DNA of 41,981 bases, taken from assembly GCA_030145625.1 (NCBI GenBank), contig JAQYVF010000038.1:1-41981 (forward strand), written 5' to 3'. A model generated the notes under the pieces. It did not search any database. It saw nothing but the letters and a program-made list of their open reading frames with translations, and had not been told where the DNA came from. Position 1 is the first letter of the stretch. Each line of letters begins with the position of its first letter. Shown here piece after piece: positions 15,934-22,072 of this stretch. A program made the position numbers and the translations under genes. Source of the stretch: Desulfocapsa sp. (GTDB taxonomy: Bacteria; Desulfobacterota; Desulfobulbia; Desulfobulbales; Desulfocapsaceae).

Positions 15934-16257
15934 ATGAGTGAACAGCGTATTCCGGATATGGCATTCACCCGTACAATTGCCAGGGAGAATGGCAAAATAA
16001 AAAGCGGTTTGTGCAAATCCACCCGCTTTGAGGTGTACGGGGCCTGGCAATTTTCCCAACGTTTGGATGGGAAAAACTTTAGTGGTGACATGCCGGCCAG
16101 GAAGAGTGCCAGAAAGGAATTTTATAAGACCATGTTCCGCCTGCGGATTGATGGGAGGTGGTACATGCCTGGCGGGAGGAAGTACGTCTTTTTGACCTTG
16201 GAAGAAATTGCGAAGATGTTACTTCACTATTCTGGAGAAAATGAATGTGGAGAATAA
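15934..16257 (+). CDS. Hypothetical protein
   Basis: GAGGG precedes the ATG. The 107-residue product is basic and rich in aromatic residues; the C-terminal part (R-L-R-I-D-G-R-W-Y-M-P-G-G-R-K-Y-V-F-L-T) looks like paired beta strands followed by a helix. I recognise no family. It overlaps the next gene by 13 bases, so the two are probably an operon, and it lies on the plus strand just before the reversed island. Confidence 0.6.
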   Translation: MSEQRIPDMAFTRTIARENGKIKSGLCKSTRFEVYGAWQFSQRLDGKNFSGDMPARKSARKEFYKTMFRLRIDGRWYMPGGRKYVFLTLEEIAKMLLHYSGENECGE

Positions 16258-16472
16258 ACTGCGGTGAATGTGGCAAAACGAGTATTGCTGACCAATGGCT
16301 GGAGACGGCAATGGGACCACTTCCTGCCGGTCATTTGCAATGCCCGGAGTGCAAGGCGGGGATCAAGAAAAATATGCCAGCAATTAATCTGTCCGTTTTA
16401 TTGGGGGAGCCTCAGCCCGATTTCACAACAACAGGGGACAGACCCCGATTTCACTATTTCAAGTGGAAATGA
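16245..16472 (+). CDS. Small zinc-finger-like protein with REP-derived C-terminus
   Basis: The frame starting at 16245 has GGAG seven bases upstream and encodes C-G-E-C (6-9) and C-P-E-C (33-36), a four-cysteine zinc-ribbon pattern, so I prefer it over the overlapping frame at 16264. Of 75 residues, the last 14 or so (T-G-D-R-P-R-F-H-Y) are encoded by the REP-like element at 16429-16502. The insertion appears to have replaced the original end of the gene. Function unknown; DNA or RNA binding is possible. Confidence 0.55.
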   Translation: MWRINCGECGKTSIADQWLETAMGPLPAGHLQCPECKAGIKKNMPAINLSVLLGEPQPDFTTTGDRPRFHYFKWK

Positions 16473-16502
16473 TTGAGGGAAAACGTGGCCTGTCCCCTGT
16501 TG
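16429..16502. repeat. REPIN-like element (paired REP ends without transposase)
   Basis: CAACAGGGGACAG (16429-16441) and its exact complement (16490-16502) enclose 48 bases. Just inside lie ACCCCGATTT and AACGTGGC, the same inner sequences as the two ends of the RAYT elements (GGGGTCTGTCCCC side and GACCACGTTT side). It is therefore a miniature element with both REP ends, probably moved by the RAYT proteins nearby. Confidence 0.65.
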
Positions 16503-16780
16503 CATTTCTATTGCATTGCATTATTGTTGCATTAAAAAACACCTTTCAATTTGAAAATATCGGGGCTGTTGTAGTTCATCAAAGAGCCTGAAAAGATAGT
16601 AAAAACAATTTATTACACAGTGTTCCATCCATGTGACGTTAAGAATGAAATACATTTCTCATTTGTTGTTTTTCTACAAAATCAACATGTTGCCTAGAAG
16701 TACGCTTTAGCCGGATGAGCCTCATTTTTATTATACAGTTCCTTCAGTCACGAGTTTGCATCATGGTAGACCAGTTACTA
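16503..16780. other. Island left boundary, non-coding
   Basis: No gene is apparent. TTGCATT occurs at 16500-16506, 16511-16517 and 16527-16533 within 34 bases. From about 16730 the sequence resembles the downstream flank of the related gene at 27437 (the ATACAGTTC..TTCAGT stretch), so duplicated material starts here. The plus-strand phage genes end and the minus-strand island begins in this interval. Confidence 0.5.
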
Positions 16781-17443
16781 TTAATTTTCACACCTATCAG
16801 GTGGGCCGGCATTTTGTCGAACATTAGAACATAGGCCCTCACAGGTCTCATTGCTCCATTTGATTATATCCTGGACTGAACCACATTCAACAATTTTGGC
16901 ATTGTATTCATCAGTACAATCCTCATCGGGAAGACAGTGGCCCTCACATGTTTCATCGTCAATGAAATATTTATCAGAACCACCGCATTGAGCCAATAAC
17001 GTTGCTTTCTCATCTACACATAGAGCACATTGGCCAGTACATGAATTATCATCCCATGATAAAATTCTATCAGAGCCACCACATTCATCTATTTTTGCGG
17101 CATACTCTTGTTGACAATCCATATCGAAAAATGTGATATGTCCAGAATGACCTTGCTCTAGAGGACTTGGACAGTTTACGGGAGACGCCCAACTTTCCGC
17201 ATTATACGTCATTTTTGTCCATTCCCAATATGGAAACCATGTTATATCCATACATCCAGTAATAGTTGATATATATGCTTTTGTTATTTGTTTATATCGT
17301 CCATCCCAAGGGTGTGTGATTACATCACCAACTGAATAAGCAAAAACACTCTTCACCAACCCCAGCACAAAAAACACCACCAGCACCCCAATGATGATGA
17401 TCACCAGGCGGATCTTGAAGAATGATGGAATAAGGACAGCCAT
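16781..17443 (-). CDS. Secreted cysteine-module protein A (three modules)
   Basis: The 220-residue protein has a hydrophobic N-terminus (about 8-35, S-F-F-K-I-R-L-V-I-I-I-I-G) ending in S-V-F-A, a likely signal peptide or anchor. A unique region follows to about 105, then three copies of a four-cysteine module C-x10-C-x12/13-C-x3-C (about 109-209). Typical core residues are E-C-G-G-x-D and C-x-G-x-C. Residues 153-220 are nearly identical to the ends of the proteins at 27437 and 28262. GGAGGAAC precedes the ATG, and the ATG overlaps the stop of transposase copy 1 (TAATG). Disulfide-stabilised and extracytoplasmic is the likely state. No known family recognised. Confidence 0.7.
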   Translation of the reverse strand: MAVLIPSFFKIRLVIIIIGVLVVFFVLGLVKSVFAYSVGDVITHPWDGRYKQITKAYISTITGCMDITWFPYWEWTKMTYNAESWASPVNCPSPLEQGHSGHITFFDMDCQQEYAAKIDECGGSDRILSWDDNSCTGQCALCVDEKATLLAQCGGSDKYFIDDETCEGHCLPDEDCTDEYNAKIVECGSVQDIIKWSNETCEGLCSNVRQNAGPPDRCEN

Positions 17444-18204
17444 TAGAGTTCCTCCAACACAACAGAAGTAATAGGAAGTAATAGGAGACCCCGTTTAATC
17501 GTCGTTCTCCAGGCTCTTTGTTTTTTTCGTGGTCTGCCTGCTTTTCCGGGAGTTACCCGGCGGCCAAGCATGGCGGCTATTTCTTCTTTGAACCGTGGGT
17601 TGCCAAGGGCAAAATTTCCATTGGTGGCTTGACGGATCTGGTCAACGACTCCAGGCTCCAGCTCATGACGAAAAAGTTCCCGGTAGGCGGCCTGCCTTTC
17701 TTCACTGGTGCGGCCAAGACTCAGGTAGACCAAATGGTGGCTTAACAGGTCAGAGTTCTCGCCCTGTCCATTGCAACCGTAGCTTGACCAACGGTACTCA
17801 CCAGGGTGTGCCACCATATCTGCGCGGACAGGATTCAATTCGATATACCGTTGACAGGCGAGCAGATAGTCCTCCTGTTGGGCAATGCAGGAGCGAAAAT
17901 GCCCCTCCCAAAGTGTTCCGCTGCGCCGATAGGTGCGATTGATATATTGTTCATACCGTTGTCCTAAACGTTTCATTAGCAATCCGGCACTGTTCGCATC
18001 TCTCGGGGTCAAAAGAAGGTGGATATGGTTTGTCATCAACACATAGGCATGGATAGTACAACCCGTTTCACGGCTGTAATCATTCAACCAGTCTAGGTAA
18101 AAACAGTAATCCTCGTCAGAATAAAAACAGGATTGCCGATTATTTCCACGCTGGATCAGATGCAGGGGAACGCCGGGTATGATGATACGAGGTCGTCGGG
18201 GCAT
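17443..18204 (-). CDS. RAYT transposase copy 1, frameshifted C-terminus
   Basis: This Y1 (HUH) single-strand transposase of the REP-associated family has HIH at 60-62 and the catalytic tyrosine at Y120 in R-Y-I-E-L-N-P-V-R. It is nearly identical to copies 2 and 3, but its coding-strand A run has seven instead of eight A residues (near 17521). The final residues K-K-T-K-R-L-E-S-D-D are therefore replaced by a longer tail that runs to 17443 and into the next gene's start. The catalytic core is intact, so it may still work. N-terminal extension MHIV of the other copies is absent here. Confidence 0.85.
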   Translation of the reverse strand: MPRRPRIIIPGVPLHLIQRGNNRQSCFYSDEDYCFYLDWLNDYSRETGCTIHAYVLMTNHIHLLLTPRDANSAGLLMKRLGQRYEQYINRTYRRSGTLWEGHFRSCIAQQEDYLLACQRYIELNPVRADMVAHPGEYRWSSYGCNGQGENSDLLSHHLVYLSLGRTSEERQAAYRELFRHELEPGVVDQIRQATNGNFALGNPRFKEEIAAMLGRRVTPGKAGRPRKKQRAWRTTIKRGLLLLPITSVVLEEL

Positions 18205-18267
18205 AAATATATAATTACCGCTCTTTCACTTTACAGACTAACAGAAAAACGGGGTCTGTACCCTATT
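17481..18267 (-). mobile_element. RAYT element copy 1
   Basis: The element spans from AATAGGAGACCCCGTTTAAT downstream of the transposase to GGGGTCTGTACCCTATT upstream of it. Both ends have decayed from the perfect GGGGTCTGTCCCC form seen in copies 2 and 3, so this is probably the oldest copy. The upstream end supplies the TAG stop codon of the gene at 18263-18970. Confidence 0.65.
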
Positions 18268-18970
18268 GTTGGGGGATACGACAGATGGGTGGGCCGAGGT
18301 TTTGTGAGTTTATACAGTCTCCTGTGCAATTCTCAGAATTCCAGTTAACAATATTGCCCTCCCCGGCACACTCTTTTACCAAGGCAGCCCAGGCATCACC
18401 ACAGCACATACCTCCTTCTTCGTGTACATAGAAATCAATTGTTGCCTCATCTATTATATCCCCTTCATGCTTCGACATATTAGACGACCAGCCATATATG
18501 TAACCGACGTAACAAAAAGTCCCAAAGATGTCCTGGAGCACCAGGGACAGAGTGTGCTGCCCAGGCTCAAGAAGAGAAATATCAATTTCCAGCCAGAAAT
18601 TCAAAACTTCCCCTAGTTGTGTCCAGTCGCCTGAGGGATAAGGGGACTCCACATATTTAATGAACTGATACTCACCACCATCAACAGCATAAAGCAATAT
18701 TCCATGGGTACGATTAGTGGTCGGAGAATAGAAAGAAGGTCTATAATCTGTCTGGAGGCTACAATATTCTGTAGGGCCCTCTTTCCCTGTTGGAGTTTCA
18801 TCCTGGTCGAAAATAAATGTCCCATATACAGGAGTATTTTCAAATGTGCAAAACACTATTGACGTATCATGAGATGTCACAGTCACAGAACCAATTGCTG
18901 CATTGCCTGAACGAACTCCAGTCAAAGTAAAATATAAAAGAAAAAATAGAAAAACAGGAATCTGTTTCAT
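18263..18970 (-). CDS. Secreted protein with one cysteine module
   Basis: GGAGTG precedes the ATG. The 235-residue product has a signal peptide (about 1-25, ending G-N-A-A) and a beta-rich middle region whose E-P-G-Q-H-T-L-S-L-V motif recalls immunoglobulin-like or fibronectin-like strands. One C-x10-C-x13-C-x3-C module follows near residues 189-219, and the protein ends N-L-G-P-P-I-C. The N-G-P-P-x-C tail is shared with the other island proteins. Its stop codon lies in the end of RAYT element 1. Probably exported to the periplasm or cell surface; no enzyme motif seen. Confidence 0.7.
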   Translation of the reverse strand: MKQIPVFLFFLLYFTLTGVRSGNAAIGSVTVTSHDTSIVFCTFENTPVYGTFIFDQDETPTGKEGPTEYCSLQTDYRPSFYSPTTNRTHGILLYAVDGGEYQFIKYVESPYPSGDWTQLGEVLNFWLEIDISLLEPGQHTLSLVLQDIFGTFCYVGYIYGWSSNMSKHEGDIIDEATIDFYVHEEGGMCCGDAWAALVKECAGEGNIVNWNSENCTGDCINSQNLGPPICRIPQQ

Positions 18971-19003
18971 TCATACACTCCGTCTTGTAACGTATTAGAA
19001 AAC

Positions 19004-19796
19004 AATCGGGGTCAGACCACGTTTAATCGTCGCTCTCCAGCCTCTTTGTTTTTTTTCGTGGTCTGCCAGCTTTTCCGGGAGTTACCCGGCGGCCAAGCAT
19101 GGCGGCTATTTCTTCTTTGAACCGTGGGTTGCCAAGGGAAAAATTTCCATTGGTGGCTTGACGAATCTGGTCAACAACTCCAGGTTCCAGCTCATGACGA
19201 AAAAGTTCCCGGTAGGTGGCCTGCCTTTCTTCACTGGTTCGGCCAAGACTCAGGTAGACGGAATGGTGGCTTAACAGGTCAGAGTCCTCGCCCTGTCCAT
19301 TGCAACCGTAGCTTGACCAACGATACTCACCAGGGTGCGTCACCATATCTGCGCGGACAGGATTCAATTCGATGTACCGTTGACATGCGAGCAGATAGTC
19401 CTCCTGTTGGGCAATGCAGGAGCGAAAACGCCCTTCCCAAAGTGTCCCACTGCGCCGATAGGTGCGATTGATATATTGTACATACCGTTGTCCTAAACGT
19501 TTCATTAGCAATCCGGCACTGTTCGCATCTTTCGGGGTCAAAAGAAGGTGGATATGGTTTGTCATCAACACATAGGCATGGATAGCACAACCCGTTTCAC
19601 GGCTGTAATCATTCAACCAGTCTAGGTAAAAACAGTAATCCTCGTCAGAATAAAAACAGGATTGCCGATTATTTCCACGCTGGATCAGATGCAGGGGAAC
19701 TCCGGGTATGATGATACGAGGTCGTCGGGGCATAACTATATGCAAACCACTCTTTCACTTTATAGGCTACCTGAAAAACGGGGTCTGTCCCCGATT
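19004..19796 (-). mobile_element. RAYT element copy 2
   Basis: The ends AATCGGGG (19004-19011) and CCCCGATT (19789-19796) form an 8-bp terminal inverted repeat. Inside the right end is the palindrome CGGGGTCTGTCCCCG (19779-19793), and inside the left end GGTCAGACCACG. Transposase copy 2 fills the space between. The upstream end reads into the 3' end of the gene at 19760. Confidence 0.75.
19023..19745 (-). CDS. RAYT (REP-associated tyrosine) transposase copy 2
   Basis: The 240-residue Y1_Tnp protein (PF01797) moves single-stranded REP-flanked DNA. HUH motif HIH is at 64-66 and the nucleophile at Y124 (R-Y-I-E-L-N-P-V-R-A). The N-terminal M-P-R-R-P-R-I-I-I-P-G-V-P-x-H-L-I-Q-R-G-N-N is the classic RAYT opening. 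It ends R-L-E-S-D-D, the native C-terminus. It differs from copy 3 at only a handful of residues, so duplication is recent. Both ends of its element are present, so it is likely functional. Confidence 0.92.
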   Translation of the reverse strand: MHIVMPRRPRIIIPGVPLHLIQRGNNRQSCFYSDEDYCFYLDWLNDYSRETGCAIHAYVLMTNHIHLLLTPKDANSAGLLMKRLGQRYVQYINRTYRRSGTLWEGRFRSCIAQQEDYLLACQRYIELNPVRADMVTHPGEYRWSSYGCNGQGEDSDLLSHHSVYLSLGRTSEERQATYRELFRHELEPGVVDQIRQATNGNFSLGNPRFKEEIAAMLGRRVTPGKAGRPRKKTKRLESDD

Positions 19797-20299
19797 ATTG
19801 CTGACCATACAGTTTCACATTGCAATTGATCACAATAACTTTTTAAAGAAAGATATTGTGTTTTTATTCCTGTAGGATCATTTTCAGCCTCCTCTTCGCA
19901 TTTACATCTACTCTCGCATGTATCAGGATCAACAGAAGTAGCGTCCCAATATTCAGCACCACCACAGGCTTGTTGTTTTATTTCGTTTTCTTCCATACAA
20001 TCTGGGGGGAAAACTTCAGTGCAACCAGGACATGTTCCGCCTTCATATCGGCAGGCATTTTCGGAATCCATGATATAATAGACTTTTGTACCACTAGCCC
20101 AATAAGTATACCATTCACCTGGAATATGATAATCATCAGAACTTGCAAGGAAATCAACATCACTGGTGACTCTCATAAGATGTTCATTGTTATACACTTC
20201 TATTATCCATCCATTAGCATCTGGACAATCACCAATATCAGAAGCAAAGATTGGGGAAGAAAAAAGAGAAAGAAATATGAAAAATGATAAAAACTTCAT
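19760..20299 (-). CDS. Secreted protein with one cysteine module, 3' end altered by RAYT element
   Basis: The 179-residue product has a clear signal peptide (1-19, ending I-F-A-S), a Cys-containing middle region (C-R-Y-E-G-G-T-C-P-G-C) and one module of the form C-x10-C-x15-C-x3-C (about 110-141). The last 13 residues (I-I-G-D-R-P-R-F-S-G-S-L) are encoded by the RAYT element 2 end, which also supplies the stop. The original C-terminus is therefore lost or extended. It lacks the N-G-P-P-C tail of its relatives, perhaps removed by that insertion. No strong ribosome site is seen before the ATG. Confidence 0.65.
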   Translation of the reverse strand: MKFLSFFIFLSLFSSPIFASDIGDCPDANGWIIEVYNNEHLMRVTSDVDFLASSDDYHIPGEWYTYWASGTKVYYIMDSENACRYEGGTCPGCTEVFPPDCMEENEIKQQACGGAEYWDATSVDPDTCESRCKCEEEAENDPTGIKTQYLSLKSYCDQLQCETVWSAIIGDRPRFSGSL

Positions 20300-20323
20300 T
20301 ACAAATCCAAAAGTAGAATAGGA

Positions 20324-20358
20324 GGGAGAATAGGGGACAGTCTGTCCCCTATTCTCCC
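20324..20358. repeat. 35-bp perfect palindrome (solo REP pair)
   Basis: GGGAGAATAGGGGACAG (20324-20340), a single T, and the exact complement (20342-20358) form an uninterrupted palindrome. The core AATAGGGGACAG..CTGTCCCCTATT is two RAYT-type ends joined with no DNA between them. It may be an excision scar, a minimal REP doublet or a transcription stop between the flanking minus-strand genes. Confidence 0.8.
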
Positions 20359-20423
20359 GATCGGCTGAGTGGGCTGTGCAGTGGCCATGAGCCGTAAAAA
20401 TAGGCGGCTGAGGGAAAGTTCAA

Positions 20424-20878
20424 CCGCCTGGGGGTGTTTGGGGGGTTGGTGGTAATTAATTGTTGCATTGTGGATCATCAGGTGGACCAAAGTTTTTTAG
20501 CTCGTCCACCCAAACGTATTTTTCACTTCCTTCAGCGCAATAAACACTACTGCAAGCTAGACATGGATGATTCGAGCACATGTCGCCTGAATCGGTTGCA
20601 GTGTTTGCGCAATTGAAATAATCAACAACATACTTATAACCATCCACTATTTCTGTAGTTTGATGCCAGCCGTCTAATACACCACACGATTCTTCCAACA
20701 CCCATACAGCTGACGCAGAGGTACATAAATTCAAGCTTAAAAAACTTGCCAGTATCAGGATTAAAATTTTCTTTTTCATAATAGTCTACCTGCAACATGT
20801 TTACTCAATTACTCTTTTCCCATATTTTTCTTCTCAGTCAAGGCGACTAAAGAATGAACTCTAGCCGCCTGGGGGTGT
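20424..20878. repeat. Direct repeats flanking the 107-residue gene
   Basis: CCGCCTGGGGGTGT occurs at 20424-20437 and 20865-20878. Both copies are preceded by a GGCGRCTnA..CCGCC imperfect hairpin and followed by (T/A)TGGGG. The 441-bp segment between equivalent points holds exactly the gene at 20456-20779, so this looks like a cassette boundary or two copies of a small hairpin repeat. Confidence 0.5.
20456..20779 (-). CDS. Small secreted cysteine-rich protein
   Basis: The 107-residue product has a textbook signal peptide (M-K-K-K-I-L-I-L-I-L-A-S, cleavage after A-S-A near residue 24). The mature part carries eight cysteines, including C-x5-C-x2-C-x4-C. It ends N-F-G-P-P-D-D-P-Q-C, the tail motif shared with other island proteins, but does not contain the complete four-cysteine module. 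AGGT lies upstream of the ATG. Probably periplasmic or extracellular; function unknown. Confidence 0.65.
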   Translation of the reverse strand: MKKKILILILASFLSLNLCTSASAVWVLEESCGVLDGWHQTTEIVDGYKYVVDYFNCANTATDSGDMCSNHPCLACSSVYCAEGSEKYVWVDELKNFGPPDDPQCNN

Positions 20879-20892
20879 ATGGGGTTAGCAAA

Positions 20893-21684
20893 AATGGGGT
20901 CAGACCACGTTTAATCGTCGCTCTCCAGCCTCTTTGTTTTTTTTCGTGGTCTGCCTGCTTTTCCGGGAGTTACCCGGCGGCCAAGCATGGCGGCTATTTC
21001 TTCTTTGAACCGTGGGTTGCCAAGGGCAAAATTTCCGTTGGTGGCTTGGCGGATCTGGTCAACGACTCCAGGCTCCAGCTCATGACGAAAAAGTTCCCGG
21101 TAGGCGGCCTGCCTTTCTTCATTGGTTTGGCCAAGACTCAGGTAGACGGAATGGTGGCTTAACAGGTCAGAGTTCTCACCCTGTCCATTGCAACCGTAGC
21201 TTGACCAACGGTACTCACCAGGGTGTGCCACCATATCTGCGCGGACAGGATTCAATTCGATGTACCGTTGACAGGCGAGCAGATAGTCCTCCTGTTGGGC
21301 AATGCAGGAGCGAAAACGCCCCTCCCAAAGTGTCCCGCTGCGCCGATAGGTGCGGTTGATATATTGTACATACCGTTGTCCTAAACGTTTCATTAGCATT
21401 CCGACACTGTTCGCATCTGCCGGGGTCAAAAGAAGGTGGACATGGTTTGTCATCAACACATAGGCATGTATAGAACAGCCAGTTTCACGGCTGTACTCAT
21501 TCAACCAATCCAGGTAAAAACAGTAATCCTCGTCAGAATAAAAACAGGATTGCCGATTATTTCCACGCTGGATCAGATGCAGCGGAACGCCGGGTATAAT
21601 GATACGAGGTCGTCGGGGCATAACTATATGCAAACCACTCTTTCACTTTATAGGCTACCTGAAAAACGGGGTCTGTCCCCGATT
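20893..21684 (-). mobile_element. RAYT element copy 3
   Basis: It runs from AATGGGGTCAGACCACG (from 20893) to GGGGTCTGTCCCCGATT (to 21684). The roughly 60 bases upstream of the transposase are identical to those of copy 2, including the CGGGGTCTGTCCCCG palindrome. The upstream end overlaps the 3' end of the TPR gene and supplies its TAG stop. Confidence 0.75.
20911..21633 (-). CDS. RAYT transposase copy 3
   Basis: This is a 240-residue Y1 transposase almost identical to copy 2. HUH motif reads HVH at 64-66 instead of HIH, still valid, and the catalytic tyrosine is Y124. Small differences, such as N-E-Y-S-R-E-T-G-C-S and P-A-D-A-N-S-V-G-M, make it slightly diverged from copies 1 and 2. It has the native R-L-E-S-D-D C-terminus and both REP ends, so it should be functional. 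Confidence 0.92.
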   Translation of the reverse strand: MHIVMPRRPRIIIPGVPLHLIQRGNNRQSCFYSDEDYCFYLDWLNEYSRETGCSIHAYVLMTNHVHLLLTPADANSVGMLMKRLGQRYVQYINRTYRRSGTLWEGRFRSCIAQQEDYLLACQRYIELNPVRADMVAHPGEYRWSSYGCNGQGENSDLLSHHSVYLSLGQTNEERQAAYRELFRHELEPGVVDQIRQATNGNFALGNPRFKEEIAAMLGRRVTPGKAGRPRKKTKRLESDD

Positions 21685-22065
21685 GTCCCCACTCTGCTTA
21701 TCAAGGGTAGATAATTCATCAATTTTATTCTTTATATACACAGCATCACTTTTTTCAATATCAGTTGTTTGGGGACAATACTCCAATGCTTCCTTGTATG
21801 TTAATAATGCAAGATCAACAAAATGCTTATCTTCATAAATCGAAGCCAATGAGATATGTGCTGGGTAGTTTTTTGGGTACTTGCCTATTGCTTGATTTAA
21901 AATAGCTGTAGCTAGCTCAGTATTTTCTTTATTAGTGTCTAACAAAGTTAGAGAATAGCCATACAAAGCTTTGGATTGTTCTGCTACGTAATAATTTAAA
22001 ATAAAAAGCGTTGCCATTACACCTACTAACAAACCTAACGATACATATAAAATATTTTTCTTCAT
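21655..22065 (-). CDS. TPR membrane protein downstream of Rhs, candidate immunity protein
   Basis: I start at ATG 22065 (MKKNILYVSLG), 7 bases after the Rhs stop; upstream codons in this frame lie inside the rhs gene. The 136-residue product has an N-terminal membrane anchor (about 5-27) and two TPR-like helix pairs (A-T-A-I-L-N-Q-A-I-G-K-Y-P and A-L-L-T-Y-K-E-A-L-E-Y-C-P). The tight spacing implies translational coupling with Rhs, the classic place for an immunity protein. Rhs immunity proteins are usually unrelated to TPR proteins, so this is a position-based guess. The last residues (G-D-N-R-G-Q-T-P-F-F-R) come from the RAYT element 3 end. Confidence 0.6.
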   Translation of the reverse strand: MKKNILYVSLGLLVGVMATLFILNYYVAEQSKALYGYSLTLLDTNKENTELATAILNQAIGKYPKNYPAHISLASIYEDKHFVDLALLTYKEALEYCPQTTDIEKSDAVYIKNKIDELSTLDKQSGDNRGQTPFFR

Positions 22066-22072
22066 TAGTAAT

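Noticed and set aside
16264-16476. Alternative frame over the zinc-finger gene
   Set aside because: The frame at 16245 keeps two CxxC pairs and has a ribosome site; this one does not.
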